From: Paenibacillus sp. BK033
Lineage (GTDB): Bacteria; Bacillota; Bacilli; Paenibacillales; Paenibacillaceae
Assembly: GCF_004345425.1 (NCBI RefSeq)
Contig: NZ_SLVP01000014.1
Location: 1-64,000 of the forward strand
Direction: 5' to 3'
Length of the DNA: 64,000 nt
Below, in pieces: positions 8,862-17,090 of the stretch. The position numbers were made by a program, and so were the translations under genes. The notes below the pieces were generated by a model. It saw only the letters and a program-made list of their open reading frames with translations. It did no database searches and was not told the DNA's origin. Each line of letters begins with the position of its first letter. The first letter of the stretch is position 1.

Positions 8862-9071
8862 TTATGATTCCGTATCCATTAGTTCTTCATAGCTGATGCC
8901 AAGCGTATTCGCTATATTCATCATAAGCCGGGCATCGGGCTTGCGGGTTCCCCGCTCCAGCGATCCAAGGACCGCAACCGATACGCCTAATACCTTTGCC
9001 AGCTCCTGCTGGGTGTAGCCCTTCAGCTTCCGGAATGCCCGGACCCGCTGAGCCAATTGGTGATTTTCCAT
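8862..9071 (-). CDS. Small XRE-type helix-turn-helix protein (YazB-like)
   Basis: A 69-residue protein consisting almost entirely of one Cro/C1-type HTH domain: LAQRVRAFRKLKGYTQQELAKVL, then GVSVAVLGSLERGTRKP as the recognition-helix region, then LMMNIANTLGISYEELMD. There is no effector domain. Its position directly after folK, with the start overlapping the folK end by 49 bases, equals that of B. subtilis yazB. A role in regulating the operon is possible but unproven. Confidence 0.85.
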   Translation of the reverse strand: MENHQLAQRVRAFRKLKGYTQQELAKVLGVSVAVLGSLERGTRKPDARLMMNIANTLGISYEELMDTES

Positions 9072-9574
9072 AACGTGATGCCTTCCTTTCCATCCTGAAG
9101 CGCCGCTGCCGCAGAAGCCGAAACAAGGTCCTGCAGAGGATGCGACGGATCGATGACATCCGCAAGCGGAACAAGCACGAAAGCCCGCTCCATCATACGG
9201 GGGTGAGGAAGCGTCAGCTCCTCGCCATCCATCGCAACATCTCCATATAACAGCAGATCTAGATCTATGGTGCGCGGTCCCCAGCGTATATCTCTTACTC
9301 GTCCAAGAAGCTGTTCGACCTTGAATAACACGTGAAGAAGCTCAATAGGCGAAAGAGTAGTCAGAACGGCCATCGCCATATTCAGAAAAGCCGGCTGATC
9401 CGTATACCCGACAGGGGCTGTCTCGTAAATACCGGATATCCCTAAAACTTGAACGCCGGGCTGTTGCCGGAGGTGTTCCACCGCCTGCCGAAGCAGTCCC
9501 TCGCGATCGTTAAGATTGGAGCCTAGAGCAATGTACGCCTGCGTCGCGATGTTAGGCACGGACAACACGCCCAT
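9023..9574 (-). CDS. folK: 2-amino-4-hydroxy-6-hydroxymethyldihydropteridine pyrophosphokinase
   Basis: Transfers pyrophosphate from ATP to 6-hydroxymethyl-dihydropterin in folate synthesis. Motifs are AYIALGSNLNDREG at the N-terminus, ETAPVGYTDQPAFLN, and RWGPRTIDLDLLLYG with the metal-binding aspartates, then LPHPRMMERAFVLVPL. An upstream in-frame start at 9616 would add 14 residues with no family similarity, so the ATG at 9574 is preferred, giving about 183 residues. It overlaps the end of folB by about 23 bases and the start of the XRE gene, consistent with tight translational coupling in the pab-fol operon. Confidence 0.93.
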   Translation of the reverse strand: MGVLSVPNIATQAYIALGSNLNDREGLLRQAVEHLRQQPGVQVLGISGIYETAPVGYTDQPAFLNMAMAVLTTLSPIELLHVLFKVEQLLGRVRDIRWGPRTIDLDLLLYGDVAMDGEELTLPHPRMMERAFVLVPLADVIDPSHPLQDLVSASAAAALQDGKEGITLWKITNWLSGSGHSGS

Positions 9575-9938
9575 TCCCGTCCCGCTTGCGGCGAAGCTCA
9601 ATCGTAACCCCGTCAAAATGGATCTCGAACGGCGGATTTGGCTTCGTTACGCGAACCGTCACTTCATTTATCATAGTATAAGCTTCCAAAACCCGAGTTG
9701 CAATGCCGCCGGCCAAAGCTTCGATTAATTTGTAAGGCTCTCCCTGCACGACGGATTTGACCTGCTCGTACAGCTCGGCATAGTTGACCGTTGCATCCAA
9801 ATCATCGGTTTCCGCCGCTTTCTCCAGGTCCAGCTTCAGGTCAAGATCAACGATAAACTTCTGTCCCAGCCGGTTCTCCTCCGGAAAAACGCCGTGATAA
9901 CCGTAAAATTGCATGCCCCTCATGATCATGCTGTCCAT
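9552..9938 (-). CDS. folB: Dihydroneopterin aldolase
   Basis: A 128-residue enzyme of the T-fold family that converts dihydroneopterin to 6-hydroxymethyl-dihydropterin and glycolaldehyde. The conserved start IMRGMQFYGYHGVFPEENRLGQ includes the catalytic-region GYHGV, and KLIEALAGGIATRVL and VTVRVTKPNPP are family segments. It lies between folP and folK, as in B. subtilis. The 110-base gap from folP is occupied by an intergenic repeat, unusual in an otherwise overlapping gene string. Confidence 0.95.
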   Translation of the reverse strand: MDSMIMRGMQFYGYHGVFPEENRLGQKFIVDLDLKLDLEKAAETDDLDATVNYAELYEQVKSVVQGEPYKLIEALAGGIATRVLEAYTMINEVTVRVTKPNPPFEIHFDGVTIELRRKRDGNGRVVRA

Positions 9939-9970
9939 GCTTTTAGCTTCCCCGCTTTCTAGGTAGAGTG

Positions 9971-10060
9971 GCTCAAGCGTAAACGACTGCGGTCCTTAGA
10001 GGGGCAGCAGACGTTTCGCCAATCAAATATAATATAAGCACAGTAACTTATACTTTCTTA
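9971..10060. repeat. Dispersed intergenic repeat, copy C
   Basis: Best match to copy B (6861-6955): both read GCTCAAGCGTAAACG, GAGGGGCAGCAGACG, then AAGCACAGTA and TATACTTTCTTA. The left part lies between folB and folP. The right end runs into the last codons and stop of folP (10048-10050), so the repeat now supplies the end of that gene. Imperfect hairpin potential: AAACG with CGTTT and CTGC with GCAG on the minus strand. Confidence 0.7.
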
Positions 10061-10935
10061 GAATTGTACATAATCGCGTCGGTCATCATCGCAGTCCGCT
10101 TATTCGCGCGCACATCATGCACCCGCACGATTTGGCAGCCTTGGGCAATGCCAAGCGCCGTAGTAGCCGCCGTGCCTTCCGCAAGATCGTCCACCGGCAG
10201 GTTGAGCGTCTGCCGGATAAACCGTTTGCGCGAGGTGCCAAGCAGCACCGGGTAGCCAAGCGCGGTCAGTTCCGACAACCGGCCCATAAATTCGAGGTTG
10301 TCGTCATGGTCCTTGGCGAAGCCAAGACCCGGGTCGAGCCAGATCCGGCTCGCTTCAACGCCAGCCTGAAGAGCAATAGCCACGCTCGCCCGCAGGTCGG
10401 CGAGCACATCCGGGACGAGGTCGCCGTAGTCCCGGGCAGGGCGGTTATGGCTGATAATAACCGGACAGCCGTATTCGGCCGCCACGGCCGCCATAAAGGG
10501 GTCATGCTTCAGACCCCAGATGTCGTTGATGATATGCGCGCCCGCTTCAAGCGCCTGGCGCGCCGTCTCGGCTTTGTACGTGTCGATGGAGATAGGCACG
10601 CGTGGCGCCGCTTCGCGTACGGCCCGGATAACGGGCAGCAGACGGCGGAGCTCTTCTTCCACGCTGACCGGCTCAAAGCCGGGACGGGTCGATTCCGCGC
10701 CGATATCGATAATGTCCACGCCTTCTTCGACCATTGCGGCTGCGCGGGCAGAAGCTGCCTCCGCATGGTTATACCGGCCGCCATCCGAGAAAGAATCCGG
10801 CGTGGCGTTCAGAATGCCCATAATCAGCGTCCGCTTCCCAAGCTCCAGCTTCATTCCGCCGTCAAGCTCATAGCTTCTATTCCAAAAGGTCGGCTTATAA
10901 CCTCTAAGTTCCTGTCCCTGTTCTTGTTCGCTCAT
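10048..10935 (-). CDS. folP: Dihydropteroate synthase
   Basis: Condenses p-aminobenzoate with the pterin pyrophosphate; the sulfonamide target, called sul in B. subtilis. TIM-barrel motifs are LIMGILNATPDSFSDGG, DIGAESTRPG, SIDTYKAETARQALEAGAHIINDI, and a C-terminal GTSRKRFI. An open frame extends upstream to 11085, but the first 50 residues are unlike the family. The ATG at 10935 has a good GGAGGAAC ribosome site and overlaps the pabC stop as ATGA. The product is about 295 residues. The last codons coincide with the end of an intergenic repeat. Confidence 0.95.
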   Translation of the reverse strand: MSEQEQGQELRGYKPTFWNRSYELDGGMKLELGKRTLIMGILNATPDSFSDGGRYNHAEAASARAAAMVEEGVDIIDIGAESTRPGFEPVSVEEELRRLLPVIRAVREAAPRVPISIDTYKAETARQALEAGAHIINDIWGLKHDPFMAAVAAEYGCPVIISHNRPARDYGDLVPDVLADLRASVAIALQAGVEASRIWLDPGLGFAKDHDDNLEFMGRLSELTALGYPVLLGTSRKRFIRQTLNLPVDDLAEGTAATTALGIAQGCQIVRVHDVRANKRTAMMTDAIMYNSKKV

Positions 10936-11813
10936 CGTTGTTGTTCCTCCGTATCTTCGCGGTAGGCGAGCAGCAGCTCCCGCAGAACGGGTCCTGCCGT
11001 TCCGGAACCAACCACCGTACTGCCGCCGTGATGATCGGTTACTCGCGTTACCGGTACAAGCTCCTGTATAGAAGTCGTCAGCCACACTTCATTCGCGGCA
11101 AGAAGCTCCTCAAACAAATAATGCCCCTCCCTCACGGCATAGCCAAGCCCGCGTGCCAGCTCGATAACCCGCTGTCTGGTAATCCCCGGTAATATACCGA
11201 TATCTGTCGAAGGAGTATAAATCGTATCCTCCTGCACGAAAAACACGTTGCTGACGATGCCTTCCGCGAGGAGTCCCTCGTGGCTCAGCATAAGTCCCTC
11301 CGCCGAAGGCGAAGCATCGCTTGCCAGCAATTCCCGCTTTGCAATTATATTGTTCATATAATGGAGCGATTTTAATCGAATGGTACCTTCCGGGGTATTT
11401 CTTGCCGTATTAAGCAGCCGCAATTCCTTGCCTTCACTGTACAGGCTTTCGCTATGGGGCGGAAGCGCCTTAACGAGCATAAACTCCGTAGGCTGCTCGT
11501 AATCCCCCGGCGGAAGTCCCAGTTCCCCGGTTCCCGCCGTAACGGTCAGACGGATGTAACCTTCCGCAAGCCCGTTCTCTCTCAACAGAGCGTCTATCAT
11601 CCCCCGGACCGCATCCGGATCCGGCTTGTAACGGATACCGATCGCTTCGCAGCCCTCCGCCAGGCGCTTCATATGCCGCTCCAGCAAATACGGCTTGCCG
11701 CCGTACGTGCGGAACGTCTCAAATAACCCCATACCGTACAAAAAGCCGTGATCGTATACCGAGATCACAGCTTCGCCAGATTCCATTACCGCTCCGTTCA
11801 GCCCGATCTTCAT
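10932..11813 (-). CDS. pabC: Aminodeoxychorismate lyase
   Basis: A 293-residue PLP-dependent fold-type IV enzyme that releases pyruvate from 4-amino-4-deoxychorismate to give p-aminobenzoate. YDHGFLYGMGLFETFRTYGG at the N-terminus, the lysine-containing IRLKSLHYMNNIIAKREL, and EGIVSNVFFVQEDTIYTPSTDIGILPGITRQRVIELA are typical of the class, which also includes D-amino acid and branched-chain transaminases. Context with pabA and pabB supports the lyase assignment. The start overlaps the pabA stop by four bases and its stop overlaps the folP start. Confidence 0.93.
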   Translation of the reverse strand: MKIGLNGAVMESGEAVISVYDHGFLYGMGLFETFRTYGGKPYLLERHMKRLAEGCEAIGIRYKPDPDAVRGMIDALLRENGLAEGYIRLTVTAGTGELGLPPGDYEQPTEFMLVKALPPHSESLYSEGKELRLLNTARNTPEGTIRLKSLHYMNNIIAKRELLASDASPSAEGLMLSHEGLLAEGIVSNVFFVQEDTIYTPSTDIGILPGITRQRVIELARGLGYAVREGHYLFEELLAANEVWLTTSIQELVPVTRVTDHHGGSTVVGSGTAGPVLRELLLAYREDTEEQQR

Positions 11814-12391
11814 CGCGCCGCGCCCGTTCGGATTTTCAAGAAATTGCGCAGCATGTCATGACCGTGCTGCGTGATGATCGATTCGGGATGGAACTGTACG
11901 CCTTCAATCGGATATTCCTTATGGCGCAGCCCCATAATTTCGCCTTCGGCCGTTTCCGCGGTGATCTCCAGGCAATCCGGAAGCGTTTCGCGCTTCACGA
12001 TAAGAGAGTGGTAGCGAGTAGCCGTATACGGCGATGGGATCCCTTCAAAAATCGTTTTGCCGTCATGCAGAATTTCGGATGTCTTGCCGTGCATGAGCTT
12101 TTCCGCGCGCACTACATCGCCGCCAAAGGCTTGTCCGATCGACTGGTGACCAAGACACACGCCAAAGATCGGAATAACGCCTTTGAAATGCTCGATGACT
12201 GACAGGCTAATCCCCGCTTCGTTCGGAGAGCAAGGCCCTGGCGAGATCAGGATATGGTCGGGCTTCAGCGCCTCAATGCCCGCAAGATCAATCTCGTCAT
12301 TCCGTTTCACGACAACCTCTTCGCCCAGTTCACCCAAATATTGCACCAAGTTGTACGTAAACGAATCATAATTATCAATTACTAGAATCAT
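11810..12391 (-). CDS. pabA: Aminodeoxychorismate/anthranilate synthase glutamine amidotransferase subunit
   Basis: A 193-residue class I glutamine amidotransferase that supplies ammonia to PabB. MILVIDNYDSFTYNLVQYLGELG is the standard TrpG/PabA start. The nucleophile cysteine is in FGVCLGHQSIGQAFGG, and the catalytic His/Glu are in GVQFHPESI near the C-terminus. In B. subtilis this subunit is shared with anthranilate synthase. No second trpG can be judged from this window, so dual use is possible. Overlaps pabC by four bases. Confidence 0.94.
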   Translation of the reverse strand: MILVIDNYDSFTYNLVQYLGELGEEVVVKRNDEIDLAGIEALKPDHILISPGPCSPNEAGISLSVIEHFKGVIPIFGVCLGHQSIGQAFGGDVVRAEKLMHGKTSEILHDGKTIFEGIPSPYTATRYHSLIVKRETLPDCLEITAETAEGEIMGLRHKEYPIEGVQFHPESIITQHGHDMLRNFLKIRTGAAR

Positions 12392-12424
12392 CGCTCCTGC
12401 TCCCCCTTTGTATGTCGCTCCGCG

Positions 12425-13990
12425 CTATGTCCGGCTCGCCCGCTCCGCAAACCTTTCGCTGTACTGAATGGCCTTCCACAGCGCCTTTGCTTTATTTAAC
12501 GATTCGTAATATTCCCGTTCCGGATCGGAATCAATAACGATGCCCGCTCCGGCTTGAATATTAACGATACCGTCCTTCACCGCCATCGTTCTTATTATTA
12601 TATTAAATTCCATATCGCCATTATAGTCAATCCATCCGAGCGATCCCGTATAAGCTCCCCGCCGCACGGGCTCAAGCTCCTCGATGATCTCCATCGTCCG
12701 GATCTTCGGCGCGCCGGTAATCGTTCCTCCCGGGAAAGTTGCGGCAATGACGTCAAAGGCATCCTTTCCTTCGGCAAGGCGTCCTTCCACCTGCGAGACC
12801 AGATGCATCACGTGGGAATAATATTCGATAACCATAAGCTCTTCCACTTTAACGGTTCCGAATTCCGATATTCGTCCAAGATCGTTCCGCTCCAGGTCAA
12901 CCAGCATAATATGCTCGGCCCGCTCCTTCTCGCTAGCTCGTAGCTCCGCTGCCATCACGCGGTCTTCCGCCTCCGAGCGTCCCCGGCGTCGAGTGCCCGC
13001 TATCGGTCGTGTTGCCAGCTTGTCGCCGTTCTGCTCGACCAGAAGCTCCGGAGAGGCAGAAACCAGCTGGAAGTCCGGACAGCGGAGAAAGCCCATATAA
13101 GGCGACGGATTGAAAATACGCAGCCATTCGTACAGCTCCTCCGGCGGGGAGCTGACCCGCCTGCTCTGCCGCTGCGACAGGTTCACCTGGAATACGTCTC
13201 CCTGGCTGATATACTGCTGAATCCGGCGTACTGCCTCCATAAATGCTTCCTTCCGGAATGGAGAAGTGATGCCTTCTACCGACTCTACGTCAATGTGAAG
13301 ACTGTCGCCTGCTGTGAATTGTCTTCGTTCCTCGCGCACGGCTGACGCCTCGCCGCCCTGAGGCTGAATATGCTGCTGCCAGAATACCTCCATCTCCTCA
13401 GCTTCAACTACGGCCTCGTCGTATTTGGCCTGCAGCTGCGCTTCGTTCTCTTCCCCGGTAACCGCCTTATGGACCGCGCAGTACAGCATTTTCTCCTGCT
13501 GATCCACGATCCAGATCCGGTTCATCCGCAGGAACAGATAATCCGGAAGTCCCGTGTCGTCCGCCGCAAGCTCGGGCAACCGTTCGATAGAACGGATCAC
13601 ATCATAGCTCCAGAAGCCTACGCAGCCCCCTGTCCACTTTGGTCCCCCAGCAAGCTTAGGTGCGCGGTGCGGCTCCATCCAGCGCCGGACAACCTCAAGC
13701 GGCTTGCCCTCCCAGAGCTGCTCCGAGAGAACCTGTCCCTCCCGGTCCCATTCCGATGACTGGGCATGGTGTCCTTTGCCGCGGATAACCCCTTCCGGAT
13801 GAAGCCCCAAATAGGTATAACGTCCATCCTTACCGCTCTCCAAAACGAATGCATGCGGGGAAGCCTCGCGCCATGCCGACTCCCATGAATCAACCGTAAT
13901 GGCATGAAGCGGAATGCGCTTCAGCAGCGGCAAGGTGGTGTATTTGCGCTCTGCCTGCCATAAAGCCCACTGCCCTAGTGCGGTGAACAT
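12425..13990 (-). CDS. pabB: Aminodeoxychorismate synthase component I
   Basis: A 521-residue chorismate-binding enzyme that aminates chorismate using ammonia from PabA. The N-terminal domain is followed by a C-terminal chorismate-utilising domain containing YISQGDVFQVNLSQRQ, PSPYMGFLRCPDFQLVSASPELLV, RPIAGTRRRG, ERAEHIMLVDLERNDLGR and FPGGTITGAPKIRTMEII. PabB rather than TrpE is inferred from linkage to pabA, pabC and folP. The ATG has a GGAGGAAA site seven bases upstream. First gene of the p-aminobenzoate/folate operon, directly after the cysK terminator. Confidence 0.93.
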   Translation of the reverse strand: MFTALGQWALWQAERKYTTLPLLKRIPLHAITVDSWESAWREASPHAFVLESGKDGRYTYLGLHPEGVIRGKGHHAQSSEWDREGQVLSEQLWEGKPLEVVRRWMEPHRAPKLAGGPKWTGGCVGFWSYDVIRSIERLPELAADDTGLPDYLFLRMNRIWIVDQQEKMLYCAVHKAVTGEENEAQLQAKYDEAVVEAEEMEVFWQQHIQPQGGEASAVREERRQFTAGDSLHIDVESVEGITSPFRKEAFMEAVRRIQQYISQGDVFQVNLSQRQSRRVSSPPEELYEWLRIFNPSPYMGFLRCPDFQLVSASPELLVEQNGDKLATRPIAGTRRRGRSEAEDRVMAAELRASEKERAEHIMLVDLERNDLGRISEFGTVKVEELMVIEYYSHVMHLVSQVEGRLAEGKDAFDVIAATFPGGTITGAPKIRTMEIIEELEPVRRGAYTGSLGWIDYNGDMEFNIIIRTMAVKDGIVNIQAGAGIVIDSDPEREYYESLNKAKALWKAIQYSERFAERASRT

Positions 13991-14050
13991 GTCAATTTCC
14001 TCCGATCAGGTATGATTTGCTAAGTATACAAAAAGCCTCAACAAACGTCA

Positions 14051-14085
14051 AAAAGCCCCCGTTCCTAAGAACGGGGGGCTTTTTG
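14051..14085 (-). terminator. Strong terminator after cysK
   Basis: Minus-strand AAAAAGCCCCCCGTTC, a short TTAG loop and GAACGGGGGC followed by TTTTT. It lies 10-45 bases after the cysK stop and separates it from pabB. Confidence 0.9.
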
Positions 14086-14094
14086 GCGACAATA

Positions 14095-15033
14095 TTAGTT
14101 CTCGAAGTTGAACAGAGGCGTAGACAGGTAACGCTCGCCGTTGGATGGAATAATCGCAATAACGCGTTTTCCTTTGCCGAGTTCCTTCGCTACTTTGAGA
14201 GCGGCATAGATTGCTGCACCGGAAGAAATACCGACCAGAAGACCTTCTTCTTTTGCAGCACGGCGTGCAAATTCGAAAGCTTCTTCATTCTCAACGGTAA
14301 TAACGCCGTCGTAGATCTCGCGATTCAGGATATCCGGCACGAAGTTAGCGCCGATGCCTTGGATTTTGTGAGGACCCGGGTTGCCGCCCGACAGGATCGG
14401 GGATGCAGCAGGCTCAACCGCGTAAATCTTGATGCCTTCGAAGTTCTTCTTCAGCACTTCGCCCGTGCCCGAGATTGTTCCGCCAGTACCGATGCCGGCA
14501 ACAAAAGCATCCAGCTTGCCGTCCAGCGAGTTAATCGCTTCGACGATCTCCGGACCTGTTGTTTCGCGGTGTACTTTCACGTTGGCTTGGTTCTTGAATT
14601 GTTGCGGGATGAAGTAAGACGGGTTCTCCTTCGCCAGCTCTTCCGCTTTGCGAACGGCACCGTTCATGCCTTCGGATCCTGGAGTCAGAACAAGCTCGGC
14701 ACCGTAAGCGCGAAGCAGGTTGCGGCGCTCGATACTCATTGTTTCAGGCATAACGAGGATCGCTTTGTAGCCTTTTGCCGCAGCTACCATTGCAAGACCG
14801 ATACCCGTGTTGCCGCTTGTAGGCTCGACAATCGTATCGCCGGGCTTCAGAATGCCCTCTTGCTCCGCTACCTCGATCATGCTGATCGCGATACGGTCTT
14901 TAACGCTTGCGCCAGGGTTCTGGTACTCAAGCTTCACATAGATTTCCGCGCTGTCTTCCGGTACAAGACGGTTCAAACGGACAAGCGGTGTATCACCAAT
15001 AAGTTCAGTTACGCTGTTAACGATTCTAGCCAT
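14095..15033 (-). CDS. cysK: Cysteine synthase A (O-acetylserine sulfhydrylase)
   Basis: A 312-residue PLP enzyme that forms cysteine from O-acetylserine and sulfide. Motifs: GDTPLVRLNRL, the PLP lysine in YQNPGASVKDRIA, EPTSGNTGIGLAMVAAAKGY, phosphate-binding GTGGTISGTGE, and C-terminal GISSGAA. The frame is open to 15108, but the ATG at 15033 starts the conserved MARIVNSVTELIGDTP and has a GGGAGGC site. It has terminators on both sides and so is likely transcribed alone. No S-box or T-box leader is visible upstream. Confidence 0.96.
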   Translation of the reverse strand: MARIVNSVTELIGDTPLVRLNRLVPEDSAEIYVKLEYQNPGASVKDRIAISMIEVAEQEGILKPGDTIVEPTSGNTGIGLAMVAAAKGYKAILVMPETMSIERRNLLRAYGAELVLTPGSEGMNGAVRKAEELAKENPSYFIPQQFKNQANVKVHRETTGPEIVEAINSLDGKLDAFVAGIGTGGTISGTGEVLKKNFEGIKIYAVEPAASPILSGGNPGPHKIQGIGANFVPDILNREIYDGVITVENEEAFEFARRAAKEEGLLVGISSGAAIYAALKVAKELGKGKRVIAIIPSNGERYLSTPLFNFEN

Positions 15034-15147
15034 GAGAATAATTGCCTCCCTTATTCCGACTAATTCAGTTGGTTTTTTCACTACTAACATCTTATCAATC
15101 TCTCGCATCCGTTGTCAATAGTTTCTTTCTTGAATTGACAGGAAAAG

Positions 15148-15177
15148 GGAGAAGCCGCCCGGTAGGCGACTTCTCCC
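15148..15177 (-). terminator. Terminator after the YacD-like foldase gene
   Basis: Minus-strand GGGAGAAGTCGCC, a 4-base loop and GGCGGCTTCTCCC followed by TTTTCC, 20 bases after the stop at 15196. Confidence 0.85.
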
Positions 15178-15195
15178 TGATAATCGATAAGTGCT

Positions 15196-16170
15196 CTAAG
15201 GGGTAATCTCCGCGTTGTATTTCTTGAGCAAATCATCCTCGATCTCACTAAGCGGCTTGGCTTTGGACAGCGCCAGCTCCTTGCGGGCCGTATCGTACAG
15301 GACATGTCCCGTCAGCCCCTCGGTCTTCTGCCGCTCCAGTACGCGGATAACCGCATAGCCCTCCGGAACCTTGATGGGACCGGTTGACTCGCCGGTCTGC
15401 AGCCTGCCCGCTTCCTCCAGCATATCGGCATCGTAAAACGGATCGTCCAAATCGATAAGTCCAAGGTCGCCGCCCGAACCCGATGTATTCGCATCCTTCG
15501 AATACTCCAGCGCAAGCTGTTCGAACGAATCGCCGGCAGCGAGCTTATCGAGAACATCGCTTGCTTCGTTCTTCGTATCCGTGACAATCCATTGCAAATG
15601 AAGCCTTAGCCGGTCCGCAAACTGCTCCGGATGAGCCGCTATGTAATTCTCGATCTCCACTTCGGACAGATTAACGGTCAGAATGGCAATCTTCTCGAGC
15701 AGCAGACGGTACTTTACGTCTTCTTCTACATCACTCTTCGTCATGCCAAGCTGTTCTTTCATTACTTCATAAAAAACTTCCTCGCTGTCATAGCCGTCCA
15801 TCATAGCGGCAAGCTCCCGCTCCTCCTCCTCGGAGGACAGGGTTAGCTGCTGCGCCTCTGCTTCCAGATCTATCGCCTTATGGACCATCAATGTCCTCAG
15901 CACATTATCGCCATACTGCCGTTTAAGCTGATCGGCCAGCTCCGCGGCCGTTATCGGGAAGCCTCCTACCGTCGCAGCAATTCCTTCGCTCCGGGAAGGA
16001 TCGGAATCGCTAGGCGTATCCCCGGCTTGCGCTTTTGTCTCCGAATCGGGATCATGCTTCTCGGGATCGTCCGAGAACGGAGACAGCTTCACGATAACCG
16101 CCACGCTTAGGACGATCATGCAGATCGCTTGAAGTACAACAACAGCTTTTAATACCCCGTATTTCTTCAT
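15196..16170 (-). CDS. Membrane-anchored parvulin-type peptidyl-prolyl isomerase (YacD-like)
   Basis: A 324-residue protein with an N-terminal membrane anchor (about 8-28), an acidic linker, a SurA-like N-domain containing ITAAELADQLKRQYGDNVLRTLMVHKAI, and a parvulin rotamase domain (about 190-290) with ASDVLDKLAAGDSFEQLALEYSKD and GGDLGLID. The anchor has no lipobox cysteine, so it is a transmembrane rather than lipid-anchored foldase. It probably helps secreted proteins fold outside the membrane. B. subtilis yacD lies at the same place between hslO and cysK. Confidence 0.85.
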   Translation of the reverse strand: MKKYGVLKAVVVLQAICMIVLSVAVIVKLSPFSDDPEKHDPDSETKAQAGDTPSDSDPSRSEGIAATVGGFPITAAELADQLKRQYGDNVLRTLMVHKAIDLEAEAQQLTLSSEEEERELAAMMDGYDSEEVFYEVMKEQLGMTKSDVEEDVKYRLLLEKIAILTVNLSEVEIENYIAAHPEQFADRLRLHLQWIVTDTKNEASDVLDKLAAGDSFEQLALEYSKDANTSGSGGDLGLIDLDDPFYDADMLEEAGRLQTGESTGPIKVPEGYAVIRVLERQKTEGLTGHVLYDTARKELALSKAKPLSEIEDDLLKKYNAEITP

Positions 16171-16188
16171 TCCCCCATGCCTCCGGCG

Positions 16189-17088
16189 TTATTGCACAAG
16201 CTTTGGCTTCGCCTGTTCAAGCAGCTCTTGCAGCTGCTCCCGGTCAAACGTGTAAGCCTCATTGCAATAATGGCAGACAACCTCTGCCTTGCCGTCTTCC
16301 TCGATAATCTGCTCCAGCTCCGATGCCCCTAGGCTAATCAGCGTCTGCTCCACCCGATCCCGCGAGCATTTGCATTGGAACTTCAGCTCCAGCGTATCAT
16401 GGATTTGCAGATCGTCGCCTACCAGCCTGCGAAGGATGCCCTCCGGCGTTTCGCCCTGCTCCATCAGCTTGGTCACATGCGGAATGGAGCCGATAGTCTG
16501 CTCAAGACGTGTAATCTCCTCATCGGTAAGACCGGGCAGAAGCTGTAAAATAAAGCCGCCCGCATGAGTGACTCTTCCTTCCGGCTCAACAAGCACGCCA
16601 AGTCCAACTGCGGAAGGCGTCTGTTCGGATACGGCAAAGTAATAAGTGAAATCCTCGCCCAGCTCGCCCGATACAATCGGGACGCTGCCGAGATAAGGAT
16701 CCTTGAGGCCGAGATCCTTTATAATGTGAAGATAGCCGTTACGGCCAACGCCGCCGGCAACATCGATTTTCCCCTGTTCGTTGCTTGGCAGCAGGACATC
16801 GGGATTATCGACATACCCGCGCACTTCGCCGTGCGCATTCGCGTCAACCACGATTTGTCCAATCGGACCGTCGCCTTTTACTTTAACCGTCAGCTGCTCT
16901 TCGCCTTTCAGCATTGCGCCCATAATCGCGGCGGCTGTTGCCGTGCGCCCGAAGGCTGCCGTTGCGGTGGGCATTGTGTGGTGGCGCCGCTGAAGCTCAT
17001 TTACAAGCTGCGTTGTGCAGGCTGCGAATACGCGGATCTTGCCTCCCCACGCCGTCCCCCGGACGAGAACGTCTGGTAACTGCTCCAT
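16189..17088 (-). CDS. hslO: Redox-regulated chaperone Hsp33
   Basis: A 299-residue Hsp33. The C-terminal zinc site is intact: FQCKCS (CxC) and VVCHYCNEAY (CxxC), the cysteines that form disulfides on oxidation and activate the holdase. The N-terminal domain starts LVRGTAWGGKIRVFAACTT. The start has a GGAGGG site and lies two bases after the coaX stop, so the two are cotranscribed, as in B. subtilis (yacB-yacC). Confidence 0.96.
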   Translation of the reverse strand: MEQLPDVLVRGTAWGGKIRVFAACTTQLVNELQRRHHTMPTATAAFGRTATAAAIMGAMLKGEEQLTVKVKGDGPIGQIVVDANAHGEVRGYVDNPDVLLPSNEQGKIDVAGGVGRNGYLHIIKDLGLKDPYLGSVPIVSGELGEDFTYYFAVSEQTPSAVGLGVLVEPEGRVTHAGGFILQLLPGLTDEEITRLEQTIGSIPHVTKLMEQGETPEGILRRLVGDDLQIHDTLELKFQCKCSRDRVEQTLISLGASELEQIIEEDGKAEVVCHYCNEAYTFDREQLQELLEQAKPKLVQ

Positions 17089-17090
17089 GT

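Noticed and set aside
9320..9340. Second parS-like CACGTGAA inside folK
   Set aside because: Only one half matches the consensus; the other half is unrelated.
12392..12424. GAG/TAG triplets upstream of pabA as a TRAP site
   Set aside because: Only about five triplets with irregular spacing; TRAP needs around eleven spaced by two or three bases.
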